Of a stretch of DNA of 64,000 nucleotides, positions 27,472 to 37,219 are shown piece by piece (within the stretch, counting starts at the first letter, position 1; each line of letters starts with the position of its first letter). The notes under the pieces are model-generated. The model made no database searches, was not told the origin of the DNA, and worked only from the letters and a program-made list of their open reading frames with translations. Position numbers and translations under genes: made by a program. The stretch lies in assembly GCA_031552405.1 (NCBI GenBank), contig JAVBMN010000045.1, forward strand, positions 62,001 through 126,000, in the 5' to 3' direction. The DNA comes from UBA1794 sp031552405. GTDB lineage: Bacteria; Bacteroidota; Bacteroidia; Bacteroidales; Bacteroidaceae.

Positions 27472-27643
27472 TCAATCCTCCTTGAAAGGATTAGTGGTGT
27501 TCCAGTAATTGTTTACTTTTTCCTCGGTTCGGTTCGAACTAGAACCGTAATTCAATTGTATTGGATGCAGTAAAGACCGGGGTTTCCATCTGCAGGTCAA
27601 TCACCTCAGTTTGTGGCTTCTGATATTCTTTTTTGGTATTCAT
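27472..27643 (-). pseudogene. Frameshifted small peptide gene, relative of the 59-aa peptides
   Basis: From the ATG at 27643 the first frame encodes MNTKKEYQKPQTEVIDL and ends at a TAG at 27539-27541 after 34 residues. In the neighbouring frame the sequence continues as ...NYGSSSNRTEEKVNNYW and NTTNPFKED to a TGA at 27472-27474, which looks like the normal tail of this type of Bacteroides small protein. The two halves therefore belong together, with a one-base shift around 27555-27565. It begins 12 bases after the stop of the 747-residue protein gene, the same position as the intact 59-residue peptide genes at 51116 and 58865. Confidence 0.6.
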
Positions 27644-27655
27644 TGCAATTGAGTG

Positions 27656-29899
27656 TTAGAAGTTAATAATTACTTTAGTCCCATTTATCAGGTAAGTACC
27701 TACGGGTAGAGGAATGATAGATGTACCTTCGGGTACACGGATTGTTTGTATCGAGCGGCCCTCAATAGTACCTATTTGTACACGCTGTGATTGAGTGGTA
27801 GTAATCTCTACCCCACCCTGTACAGCCACTGCCACAATGGGTGCCTTTCCGGCATTGCTGATCTGGCGGATCCCTGTAACGGAGTTGTTGTCGAAAATGC
27901 CGAAACGACTTGCATCCATTCCAATCCCCGTACGGATGGCATACGGCCAAAATGCTCCATTACTTACAGTCTTGTCAAAGGCAGATACCATTTCGCTACT
28001 GGTGTTGTAATCCGTTATTCCAAACTTATCAGTTCCGATGGCATACGATGCTTTATAATCGGCTACCAGTTTGTAGCTACTGCCTATAGCCACCTCGATA
28101 GGAGTTACTGCGGGTTTGATAATTCTATCACCACTGAAGGTTACATCACCTTCGATATTCATACCCTCTGCATATACATCCTCATCATTAGGCATCGCAA
28201 TAAGGTACATGGTATTGGGCTCAATTGTGTTGGTAAGTTCATATCCCGCAGAAGTAGCTTTAAACAACCAGAAATCCGTATTGGGAGCAAGAGGCTTTTC
28301 TCCGAACTTCACAGTAGCAGCATAGGGAAGGCAGATGGTTTGCCAGCCGTTTTTGCTCTCGGTATTTACACCCTGCGCACTGAACGAACGAACATAAGAA
28401 ACGGTTGCATCAAAATCTCCGGTGAGATTCAAATCTTGCTCATCATTTAACACAATGTCATCAATGGCTGTAAGTTTGAAATTGTCAAAACACATCCAAG
28501 TTTCACTGTATTCTCTTTCTCCCTTAATACCAATCGTCAGTGTTTCGCCGGCATTTACTACAATTCCCTTCAGCGCGTTATTCAGATACCAATTATTTGT
28601 ATTGAAGGCTGTATTTGCACCCGACTGAGTAAAAGTTGCCAAACCTTCTGCATACACAGACAGCAAAGGTATTTTATATTCACGTCCGCCAGCTTCGGCA
28701 TAAAGATATGTTTTGCCATCCTCTAATCCTTTATTATAATTGGAATTAGTAGGGGCCACACGAATAAAGCCTTGTACCGACAGTTGATATACGGCGGATG
28801 GTACATTATTTATAGACTGGCTAAAAGTGAAGGTCTGATCCGCTCCTGTCACATCTGTAGGTGCCCATAGCTGATAATTGTTATAATCAAGCTTTCCAGC
28901 CCATGAGCTGCTCCACCCTCCGGTTTCAGGAGTTGTGGGATTTACATCAAATTTAGGATTGATGATGAGATTCGTTCTGTCAATACCAATAGAAGGCGCG
29001 CGGAGTGCTTTCTCAATAGGGTAATACGCAGAGGCAAAAGTGGTCAATGCAGTATTAATAGTTGCTACATCCGCATCTGAATTATACAATGCATCAATTA
29101 CATTGTATGCCTGTTGATAGTCTGAATAGGCCGCCTCATTTATGAAATATAGCATGCGGTTATTTGCGATAGTCTGGGCTCTTTTGATTGAGACATACGC
29201 ATCCGCAGAAGCTTGGGCGGTTGTGATCGCCGCATTTAGCTCGACGACAGCCTCGGAAACGACTCCGTCAGCAATACCGTTTACTGCATTTAGCTTACCT
29301 GTCAGACTGGAACGCTCCTCAGAATGCATCTTAGGTTCTAGTAATAACGCTTCTGCTGTTGCCTTCATATCCGTGAGTGTTCCGTAATATGACAATTTGA
29401 AGTTATCAGCCGCAATCCAGTTTGCAGTAGTAGAGACTGTTTTCACTCCTATCTGAAAGCTTGTTTCACCCGACAAAGCGAAAAGCACATTGAAAGACTT
29501 TGGTAATCCCTTCTGTGTAAAACATTCAGTGTAGTTACTGTTTGCATACAAACGCACTCCTGTCACATTCAATGAAGTGTTACCCTCATTACAAGCCATC
29601 ACATCCGCTGAAAGTGTATAATATCCATTGGGCAGATCGGCATCTACATTAACGGACTGATATATATCTTTATCGTCAAGTACTCCGGTAGAGTTCCTCC
29701 AGTAGTCCATAAACCATCCGGAAAATGGCGCCATACTTTTATTACTGGTAGTGCAATTCATCCAATCTCCGGTCCCTTTGTCACCAGTGCTGAAATTGGG
29801 ATTCTTAATCTTTGACGTCTTATCCACAACTCCCTGCCCATTCATTGAGCCTATTGTCACAAGCAATGTGGCAATAAATACTGTTAGTTTTTTCCTCAT
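27656..29899 (-). CDS. Large secreted/surface protein with carbohydrate-binding-like modules
   Basis: A 747-residue protein with a signal peptide (MRKKLTVFIATLLVTIGSMNGQ). Two beta-sandwich modules resembling CBM4/9-type binding domains (~30-175, starting KIKNPNFSTGD; ~305-480, starting LIINPKFDVNP) flank a helical FIVAR-like linker (~178-295). The C-terminal module (from about NGWQTICLPY) and the last ~50 residues (RVQIGTIEGRSIQT...PVGTYLING) are the same type as in the proteins at 51327 and 54859. Surface display and glycan binding are inferred. No catalytic motif is seen. Confidence 0.8.
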   Translation of the reverse strand: MRKKLTVFIATLLVTIGSMNGQGVVDKTSKIKNPNFSTGDKGTGDWMNCTTSNKSMAPFSGWFMDYWRNSTGVLDDKDIYQSVNVDADLPNGYYTLSADVMACNEGNTSLNVTGVRLYANSNYTECFTQKGLPKSFNVLFALSGETSFQIGVKTVSTTANWIAADNFKLSYYGTLTDMKATAEALLLEPKMHSEERSSLTGKLNAVNGIADGVVSEAVVELNAAITTAQASADAYVSIKRAQTIANNRMLYFINEAAYSDYQQAYNVIDALYNSDADVATINTALTTFASAYYPIEKALRAPSIGIDRTNLIINPKFDVNPTTPETGGWSSSWAGKLDYNNYQLWAPTDVTGADQTFTFSQSINNVPSAVYQLSVQGFIRVAPTNSNYNKGLEDGKTYLYAEAGGREYKIPLLSVYAEGLATFTQSGANTAFNTNNWYLNNALKGIVVNAGETLTIGIKGEREYSETWMCFDNFKLTAIDDIVLNDEQDLNLTGDFDATVSYVRSFSAQGVNTESKNGWQTICLPYAATVKFGEKPLAPNTDFWLFKATSAGYELTNTIEPNTMYLIAMPNDEDVYAEGMNIEGDVTFSGDRIIKPAVTPIEVAIGSSYKLVADYKASYAIGTDKFGITDYNTSSEMVSAFDKTVSNGAFWPYAIRTGIGMDASRFGIFDNNSVTGIRQISNAGKAPIVAVAVQGGVEITTTQSQRVQIGTIEGRSIQTIRVPEGTSIIPLPVGTYLINGTKVIINF

Positions 29900-29966
29900 A
29901 ATTGTTTTTTTTGAAAGTTCTATTTATTGATTCTCTTTTGTTTTCTCATGGTTTTCAGCATCTAAA

Positions 29967-30030
29967 AAGTCTGATGAACGCAGCTAAGGACAGCTGTTAT
30001 TTCTGGTCTTTTGCTTTGTTCATCAGACTT
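29967..30030 (-). terminator. Terminator or attenuator between two secreted-protein genes
   Basis: Perfect 13-base arms AAGTCTGATGAAC / GTTCATCAGACTT enclose a 38-base loop that itself holds CAGCT repeats. On the minus strand the stem is followed by TTTTT. It is placed directly after the 1044-residue protein gene, so the downstream gene probably gets reduced read-through. Confidence 0.65.
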
Positions 30031-30052
30031 ACCTACATACTAACTAACTATA

Positions 30053-33000
30053 CTATTTAACTATCACTTTTACTGTCTGTTCGCCGGATGTTACGATGTA
30101 AATGCCCGAAGGAAGCTGTGCATCGGCAGATACAAGCATACCATTGAGGGTGGAGATTGTATATTCCTCTGCTTCTACTACGATGCGGCCATCCTGTACG
30201 TAGGCGATGAGTTCGGAAATAGGCTCAGCTTCATTTTCTTCGATACCGTTGTAGTTGCTACTGATCCAGAAGAGTTTGAAGTCGTCACCTGAGAACCAGG
30301 TTCCAGTCCATACAGAGCTTGCTACACCCACAACTTCATTCTTATTGGTAATACCTATTGTAATGGCATTTTCGTATACGTTGATATCCGCTACTTCTAC
30401 CCAGTTCCATCCGTATCCGGAGCCTCCATTTACGTTCTTGATAGAGTCCACTTCTGTAGTTTTCCAGATGCTACCACCAGAATTGCCGTTGTTGGGAACT
30501 TGGGTATATTTCACTTCATTGCCATTTTTGGCATACAGGTATATACCGTCAGAGTTACCACGGCTGGTAGCCATCAATTTATAGGTGCCGTTAGGGATGC
30601 CTTTTACTTCCTGGAAGGCATTGAGCTTCATCAGTCCGGCTGCAGAGTTATATGCATCAAAGTATTGTCCTTTGCCGGTCCAGTGCTGACCAGCAGTCAG
30701 GATGTCATTGTTCAGAGCATTGCTTGCTTCAACCTGCCAGCCTGTTGCTGACTTTCTGTTGTCGGACACAATGGTCGGGTTGACAAGCGCCACCTCAGTT
30801 ACTTCGGTGTTTTCACCAGCCGCGATACCAAGATCCGCAAAGATCATGTCACCCAACATGGCACATATCACCCGGTCAGCGGCGTATACCTTGGTATAGT
30901 CGCCCTTTACCACGGCCAGTTGTGCATCACAAGTTTGAGCCAGTGTGTTGCGTTTGGACTCTGCATACTCTTCTTTTGTGGTGAAGCTGAAGAGACGGTC
31001 ATAGCTTAAAATGAATGATTTCACTTCTTTGAACATCAAAAGAGAGGCACCGATCGTTGTGTAATCACTGGTTACATTTGCTGTTTCAGCGGCCAGCATG
31101 GAGGTGAAAATGGCCTTAAAATCAACATTGGATAATGTATCCGCGTACTGCTGATAGCTGATGTACGTTCTGGAATAGGCGATATGTTGTCCCAGAATGT
31201 CCTTCAGGTATGTAAAGGCGGCGGTAGTAGTGGTATCTGAAGCAAGAATACCATTTACGATAGTTACTCCATTACCTACGAAGCTTACGATAGATGCGGG
31301 ATAGATACCTTCCTGATTGGCAAGGATAGAGTCACTCTGCATGAAATATACAGATCTGAAGTTTTGCAACGTTTTGATGGCATTATCGGTCTTGGAGATC
31401 ACCGTATTCAGTACTTCCATACCTGCTTGTATTGCATCCGCATCCGCTGTGTCTACAGCCTTTGCAGCCGTGATTCCCTCAGTAAGAGTCTTCATGTCCG
31501 TGCCCAGCATATCCTGATCCTGAAGCGCTTCGGCTATTTCAATCTGCGCCTGCAAAGCTTCGGCATAGGATGCGGCATGCTTGCCGTAATAGGTCAGTGT
31601 ACACTCCGCCATGCAGAACCAGCCGCTGGTACCATTGCCATTACCTGTAGAAGCCATACCTACGCGCAATTTACCATCTGCACCCACAATGATCTTACCT
31701 GTGGTGAGTTCTTCCCATTGGGAGTTCGGAGTAAATGATCCCTTGTTGGGATTGGTATCCTGTGCAAAGGAATAGGTGGCTACGGCTGATTTGGAGGTTC
31801 CGCTGCCAGCCGTAATATAGGCGTGCTGATCAGTAAGATCCGGACCGTCATTGGTTTGGAAACAAGAGAATGCGTATACACCTTCGGGCATACTTTCAAG
31901 TTCCTGATACAAATCCATACTGATGAAACCATCCTTGCGCCAGTTATTCCAACAGTTTTTGGTATTTACCATGTTCAGACGGTAGTCGCCATCCACCGGG
32001 TTGTTATTGGTCTTCCACCCTTCGGCACTTGCATCGGCCAGCAGGCTGCTGTTGCCACCTTCCTTGGTAAAGTGGGGTGCCTTCATGGACCAGCTTATAT
32101 TGATACCTATTTCGGCATCTTCTATCGGCTGCGTAAAACGGTAGGTACGGGTGGCGACGTTCAACTCTTCGATTGCAGCCAGGAGATGTCTTTCAAATAC
32201 CAGTCCGCCGTCAGGGGTAGTGGCATCTTCCTGTATCAGGTCTTCCGAACGATTTATTACATCCTCATAAGCTGCACTGCCAGGATATTCCAGTTCCAGA
32301 AATGGTTTGGCTTTCTCTACCAGATCAGTCAGGTCAATAAGTGCCTGTTTAGCTATCTGCGCTCTGCTCAGCACGTTAGACATGGAGTCCATCACGGCCA
32401 ACAATTCTGTCACATCGCTGCTGCTTCCATATTCACTCTGGTATTCGAAAACGGAGAAAATCTCTTCGTAGTTTCCGGAAGGAAGTGCACTTTCAGTAAT
32501 CAGTTCATCCAGATTGTTTCCCAGGTCATAGATAATCTCCTGGTACACGCCGGTACTGCTTTCACCCATGTATGTCAGGGTGAAGTTATCCCACATGCTC
32601 CAACTTCCTTTGGCAATTGAGCCTGTTGTTTTGACGCCGATGATAAGTGTACTGTCACTCATGACAAGGATGTCATTCACAGTGCTCAGGTAAAGTCCCT
32701 TAGAAAAGGCATCAGATCCGGATTGCAGATTGTTGATATAGCCTTTGTCCATGGCACCTCCTGCCGGTTGAAAATCGGGTACGCTATACAAGGATTGGAG
32801 GGGCGTTTCTTTGCTCTTTTGATTGGTCTTGGCATACAGAAACGCGTTAATTACTTCCGTACCGTCTGCATACGCTGCTCCGGCATCATTACTTGCCGGA
32901 CGTTGAAATGCGTTTACTGTAAGACTGTATACGCCGGGCACAAGGCCGCGAATGGTTTGCCGCACATTAAAGGTGGCCTCGTACACTTCCATACAGGTGA

Positions 33001-33187
33001 AACCGTATTTCACATTCTTTTCTGCTTCAATGGTCCATCCGTTTCCATTGTTGCTATCAAAACCGGGATTCACAATCTTGTGGGTAAAACTAGTACCCGG
33101 TTCAGTTTCCTCAGCATGTACTGAGGGAGCTATCAATAGACATGCGCCCATAAATAGCGAAGTCGCCAGATGAGTTAAGTTTCTCAT
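30053..33187 (-). CDS. Large secreted/surface protein with binding and FIVAR-like modules
   Basis: A 1044-residue protein with a signal peptide (ending near VHAEE). Repeated beta-sandwich modules start at KIVNPGFDSNNGNGW (~36), ISWSMKAPHFT (~365) and VALVNPTIVSDN (~800). Between them are helical FIVAR-like linkers (~220-350 and ~545-780). The C-terminal ~45 residues (EYTISTLNGMLVSADA...LPSGIYIVTSG) look like a sorting or anchoring tail. It lies 46 bases after the alginate-lyase-like gene in an ECF-sigma-headed run. Glycan binding at the cell surface is inferred; the exact families should be read as approximate. Confidence 0.78.
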   Translation of the reverse strand: MRNLTHLATSLFMGACLLIAPSVHAEETEPGTSFTHKIVNPGFDSNNGNGWTIEAEKNVKYGFTCMEVYEATFNVRQTIRGLVPGVYSLTVNAFQRPASNDAGAAYADGTEVINAFLYAKTNQKSKETPLQSLYSVPDFQPAGGAMDKGYINNLQSGSDAFSKGLYLSTVNDILVMSDSTLIIGVKTTGSIAKGSWSMWDNFTLTYMGESSTGVYQEIIYDLGNNLDELITESALPSGNYEEIFSVFEYQSEYGSSSDVTELLAVMDSMSNVLSRAQIAKQALIDLTDLVEKAKPFLELEYPGSAAYEDVINRSEDLIQEDATTPDGGLVFERHLLAAIEELNVATRTYRFTQPIEDAEIGINISWSMKAPHFTKEGGNSSLLADASAEGWKTNNNPVDGDYRLNMVNTKNCWNNWRKDGFISMDLYQELESMPEGVYAFSCFQTNDGPDLTDQHAYITAGSGTSKSAVATYSFAQDTNPNKGSFTPNSQWEELTTGKIIVGADGKLRVGMASTGNGNGTSGWFCMAECTLTYYGKHAASYAEALQAQIEIAEALQDQDMLGTDMKTLTEGITAAKAVDTADADAIQAGMEVLNTVISKTDNAIKTLQNFRSVYFMQSDSILANQEGIYPASIVSFVGNGVTIVNGILASDTTTTAAFTYLKDILGQHIAYSRTYISYQQYADTLSNVDFKAIFTSMLAAETANVTSDYTTIGASLLMFKEVKSFILSYDRLFSFTTKEEYAESKRNTLAQTCDAQLAVVKGDYTKVYAADRVICAMLGDMIFADLGIAAGENTEVTEVALVNPTIVSDNRKSATGWQVEASNALNNDILTAGQHWTGKGQYFDAYNSAAGLMKLNAFQEVKGIPNGTYKLMATSRGNSDGIYLYAKNGNEVKYTQVPNNGNSGGSIWKTTEVDSIKNVNGGSGYGWNWVEVADINVYENAITIGITNKNEVVGVASSVWTGTWFSGDDFKLFWISSNYNGIEENEAEPISELIAYVQDGRIVVEAEEYTISTLNGMLVSADAQLPSGIYIVTSGEQTVKVIVK

Positions 33188-33233
33188 ATTTGTTGTATTA
33201 AGTTAATATAAAAAGGGTAACACCCTTTGTTTG

Positions 33234-36200
33234 TTATTCTTTAATTAGCTTGATTACTCCCACTCCCTCAGTGGCTTTTACTTCAAGGAAGTATAGTCCG
33301 GCCGGGAGGTGACCCAGGTTAAGAGTGGCATTAGGTACATACGTGCCGCTATGCATCTTCTGTCCTTGATTATTAAATAGTGTCACCTCAGCAGCCTCAC
33401 TTTCAAAGGACAGTGTGATCACTTCTTTGAAAGGATTGGGAAATGCGTTGATGTGGGCTGAGTACAAGCTTTCCGAAAGTGAGCTGGGCGGTTGCACGGT
33501 CTGGGTATGTCCCCAGAATTCTACTTCGGCTACGTTACCCCAACCATTGTCAGGAGCTACGTACCGCATATAGCGATGGTAATTTTCACAGGTGGTGGTC
33601 AGTGAAGTCAGTGAGCCTATGGCAGGAGAGGCAGTGATGCTGCCCACGGTTATGGCATCACTAAAGTCGGGCTGGTTAGCCACCTGGAACCTTCCGTGCA
33701 GCATCCGTGCGGCATATCCGCTGCGGGGTGCGTAGCGAACCTGTGCCAGTGTGGCGCGTGTGGTCTCGCCCAGGTCAAGGCCTACCCATACTCCGTTGGC
33801 CTCTGTGGCATCAAAATAGGTACTCATAAATCCGTCCATGGCAGCTTCTTTCGCAAAAGAGGGGTTGTCGTTGTAGGAGCCTGCGGTGCCGATTATGCTA
33901 CCTTGCAGTTTGACTGCAGTTGCAAGGGTGATACTCTGTGCTACGGAGGAAGCTCCTTCACCCAGCGCATTGATTCCTGCTACTTTGTAATAATAGGTAG
34001 TACCTACGGAAACAGATTTATCGATATAGCTTGCAGAAGTGCTTGTACCTACTTCTGTATATGTACCGGTTTCTTCAGAGGCACGCTTCACGGAGTAAGA
34101 GGCCACTTCATCCATGGCGTTCCAGCTAATCACGATATTTCGATTTCCGGGAGTAAGTCGTACTCCTTTCGGGGCTGACGGGAGAGTCTGGGAGGGAGTT
34201 GTTACACCGATTGGCGCGGAGGATGCGCTGGTTCCGACAAAGTTTACTGCTTCAATAGTGTAGTAATAGGTGGTACTCTCAGTCAAACCACTGTCTGTAA
34301 AGAAGGTGGTGTTACATGCATCCGTAAGGGTCACATAAGTTCCGTCTGCAGAAAGAGCCCGGCGGATGATATAGGATAACGCCTCCGGAGAAGCTTCCCA
34401 TTCCAAGGTTATCTTGCTGCTGTTTAAAGGGGTAGCGGTTATATTGGCGGGGGTGGCGGGGAGGTTTATTCCGCCTCCGGTAATTGTGACACTGTCTGCA
34501 TACACCGTGGTTACCACTCCGCTGGTGGATGATCCTGCCACGGCATATATCCCGGCATAGTAGGTAGCACCCATATTGATGGTAGTGGAGCTTACTTCGG
34601 ACCAAGCGACTCCGTCACGCGACTGATATCCCTTGAATACATTACCGGTACGCGTCAGTCGGAACCAGGTGGGCGCCCAGGTGTGCGAGTTACCTTTTGT
34701 CCATGAAACCTTGTCATTGGTATAAGCGCGCGGGGCAAACCATACGATACGGAACCCTTTGTCGGCCAATCCGATGGAGGCCATTTTGGATCCGGATGCC
34801 AGACTTTCACGCATAATGATTCCTACACGGTCGGCCTCAGAACCGGAAAGTTTCGTGTCTGCCAGGCGTATTGTAAAACTTCCGTCGCCCGTGAGCTGGG
34901 TACATAGGTAACCACATGCATCTGCACTGGAGCCAAAAGAATTGCCTGAAGCTTTCATCATAAAGGATCTGTTGCTTCCCTCGCCGTATGTAGCGGTGCC
35001 CGCAGTAGCTACGGTACCGATATCTGCCATGCTCCAGCCTGTGGGCAGGGTGTGGTCATCGACCCGGGGCGTAGCAGTTACTACGGATGAGTATTCGCTG
35101 GTACCGGTATTGTTCTTTACGGCTATTCTGTAGTAATAAGTGGTACCTCCGGTTACGGTATAATCTGTGTATTCCGTAGAGGTATTATTGATCCATGTCC
35201 CCACAGTAGTATAAGCGCCGTCTTTGCTTGTGGCGCGCTGGATGATGGCACCGTTTACCATGTCTCCGGCAGGTGGGGTCCAACTCACCGTTACATTGGT
35301 GACTCCTGCAACAGCCTGTACATTGGTGGGTACAGGAGGCACGGGAAGTGCATCCTTATAGGGGGATTTTGCTGCATCCAAGGTAAAAGTCAACCCGCTG
35401 TAACCGGTATATTCACCGCCTATGGCGGAGATTCCCCTTGCTTTCAGGAATGCGCTTACATAGGGAGCTTGCAAACCCTTACGCACTACATAATGATTGT
35501 ATATAAGTTCATAAGCCGGGCTCTCCGAAAGACGGTATGAACCGTTGGTGGCAATAAAGTAGAAGTTGACATTGCTACAATCATTATAAGGAACCCATTC
35601 CACCGGATGGTTCAGATTGTACTTGCACAGGTATTCATATCCGGTAAGCAGACGGTTATCCGCATAGCTGAACAAGTCAATACCTTGGTTGTAAGCTGTC
35701 TGACAGAACTCAGCAGAACTTCCGGGGCCAATCTCCGCATGAGGAATGTCACGTCCCATCTCCGCTACCTGTCCTGAGGGCTGGCATACCATGTTCATGA
35801 TGGCCCCGCCTCCTGCTCCATTCTTATAATATTCAATGGCATCATTGAACTTATCCCGGTCTTCGCAGAAAATAGAAATATACAGGATACAAGCATTTGC
35901 CGGTCCATCCCAGCCCGACCAGCTTCCGCAGCCTCCTATAAAGTTACGACAGGCCGGATAAAAATAATTGAGACACATGTTTTTGAACTTTGCGATGTCC
36001 TCTTGTGCCCATCCTGAATACAGGCGGGTAATCTCCGCTGCCTGTACCATCACCATAATGGAGAGTTGGAACAACTCTTCGTTGGTCACCTTATTCACCG
36101 TATTAGCCCAGGCATTAAGGATTCTTACGGCACACTTGGCATGGTTTTCATCTCCGGTAATGTACCAACGCAGAATGTTGTAATAGGCCGCCGTGGCATC

Positions 36201-36473
36201 GCGCTGCGCACGCTGGCGGGTGCCGTCCGTGCCTCCCACGGTCACAGAGGGACTGGCGGTATATGTACTCTGTGCTTTATTATCCTGAATCATGAGGTTC
36301 CACCCGTCAATCCAGGGAGACTCTTTGGCCAGGACTTTTTCTCTCATTCGGTTGAGATCATCCAGACTGTGCACACCTCCCGGATGTGTAAACTGGGCTT
36401 GTACAGCCATGCTTGCACACCACGCTATACTTATTAATAGGATCCGGTAAAGAAATAGAGTTTTACTTTTCAT
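33234..36473 (-). CDS. Alginate-lyase-family secreted protein with FN3, discoidin and T9SS-type tail
   Basis: A 1079-residue multidomain protein. After a signal peptide (~1-27) an alginate-lyase-like helical domain occupies ~28-360 (FTHPGGVHSLDDLNRMREKV; RILNAWANTV; GRDIPHAEIG). FN3 domains sit at ~376-465, ~670-755 and ~764-845, a lectin-like module at ~466-665 and an F5/8 type C (discoidin) domain at ~849-1000. The last ~70 residues carry FPNPFKEVITLSF and end LPAGLYFLEVKA, the type A sorting signature of the type IX secretion system. It probably cleaves or binds an acidic polysaccharide at the cell surface. The gene follows the ECF sigma gene by 30 bases. Confidence 0.85.
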   Translation of the reverse strand: MKSKTLFLYRILLISIAWCASMAVQAQFTHPGGVHSLDDLNRMREKVLAKESPWIDGWNLMIQDNKAQSTYTASPSVTVGGTDGTRQRAQRDATAAYYNILRWYITGDENHAKCAVRILNAWANTVNKVTNEELFQLSIMVMVQAAEITRLYSGWAQEDIAKFKNMCLNYFYPACRNFIGGCGSWSGWDGPANACILYISIFCEDRDKFNDAIEYYKNGAGGGAIMNMVCQPSGQVAEMGRDIPHAEIGPGSSAEFCQTAYNQGIDLFSYADNRLLTGYEYLCKYNLNHPVEWVPYNDCSNVNFYFIATNGSYRLSESPAYELIYNHYVVRKGLQAPYVSAFLKARGISAIGGEYTGYSGLTFTLDAAKSPYKDALPVPPVPTNVQAVAGVTNVTVSWTPPAGDMVNGAIIQRATSKDGAYTTVGTWINNTSTEYTDYTVTGGTTYYYRIAVKNNTGTSEYSSVVTATPRVDDHTLPTGWSMADIGTVATAGTATYGEGSNRSFMMKASGNSFGSSADACGYLCTQLTGDGSFTIRLADTKLSGSEADRVGIIMRESLASGSKMASIGLADKGFRIVWFAPRAYTNDKVSWTKGNSHTWAPTWFRLTRTGNVFKGYQSRDGVAWSEVSSTTINMGATYYAGIYAVAGSSTSGVVTTVYADSVTITGGGINLPATPANITATPLNSSKITLEWEASPEALSYIIRRALSADGTYVTLTDACNTTFFTDSGLTESTTYYYTIEAVNFVGTSASSAPIGVTTPSQTLPSAPKGVRLTPGNRNIVISWNAMDEVASYSVKRASEETGTYTEVGTSTSASYIDKSVSVGTTYYYKVAGINALGEGASSVAQSITLATAVKLQGSIIGTAGSYNDNPSFAKEAAMDGFMSTYFDATEANGVWVGLDLGETTRATLAQVRYAPRSGYAARMLHGRFQVANQPDFSDAITVGSITASPAIGSLTSLTTTCENYHRYMRYVAPDNGWGNVAEVEFWGHTQTVQPPSSLSESLYSAHINAFPNPFKEVITLSFESEAAEVTLFNNQGQKMHSGTYVPNATLNLGHLPAGLYFLEVKATEGVGVIKLIKE

Positions 36474-36503
36474 TGATAATTAGTATTAATCGGGTTTATG
36501 ATA

Positions 36504-37019
36504 TTACAAACATTGTCTTATGTACTCGCGCACTTCCTTGCGCCCTACAAACAGATGATTTTCTACCGTGCGCTGTGACAAATTCAGCTCCATAGAAATA
36601 TCCGAAACCGATTTGTCCTCAAAACGGCTCAGGGTATAGATTTTCTGACGCTGGGGGGAGAGCCGCTTTACTATTTCTATTTCGCAAGTCATCAAATCAT
36701 TGGCTATTACGCGACTTTCGGTTTCATTGCTGTAGGTTACGGCGCGCTCATACAAATAGGTGTTTACCTCCTGCACCTTATAATGGTGGCGCAGGTAGTC
36801 ATATACCAGATTGCGTGCAATGGTGAACACAAGACTCTTTACCGTTTCAGGGCGAAGCATTTCCTTGTATTCCATCAGACGCAGGAATACATCCTGGGAA
36901 AGGTCTTCAGCGTCCTCTTCCTTATTAATCTTTTGAATTATATAAGAGTATACCGAATGGCGATAATTAAGATATGATTCGGCGATGAGTTGAATGGATG
37001 ACATGGTATTATTTTCCAT
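36504..37019 (-). CDS. ECF-type RNA polymerase sigma factor
   Basis: A 171-residue sigma-70 family factor from the ATG at 37019 (MENNTMSSIQL; a start eight codons upstream is also in frame). Region 2 includes the DAEDLSQDVFLRL segment that contacts core polymerase and the -10 element. Region 4 is the helix-turn-helix at the end (VSDISMELNLSQRTVENHLFVGRKEVREYI). No anti-sigma (FecR-like) gene and no SusC/SusD pair is adjacent; instead it heads a run of secreted-protein genes, so self-driven expression of that run is inferred. Confidence 0.9.
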   Translation of the reverse strand: MENNTMSSIQLIAESYLNYRHSVYSYIIQKINKEEDAEDLSQDVFLRLMEYKEMLRPETVKSLVFTIARNLVYDYLRHHYKVQEVNTYLYERAVTYSNETESRVIANDLMTCEIEIVKRLSPQRQKIYTLSRFEDKSVSDISMELNLSQRTVENHLFVGRKEVREYIRQCL

Positions 37020-37219
37020 CTTTCTGACTTTATTAGGTTGCAATACGGATGCAAATATAGAGTCGAAAAAAGAGAAAACAAGAGTTTAGAAGTTCTAAGA
37101 TGTCCTACTCTGTTGGATTAGATAAAAAGAGATGTAATCTTTTGATTATTAGCAATTTGAAAACCAAACAAAAACAGTATCATTCCATGATTTGATACTA
37201 CAAAAAGGGAAAAATGGGC

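Noticed and set aside
31823..32620. Open frame of 265 codons on the plus strand opposite the 1044-residue protein gene
   Set aside because: Antisense to the secreted-protein gene, no coherent domain or start signal.
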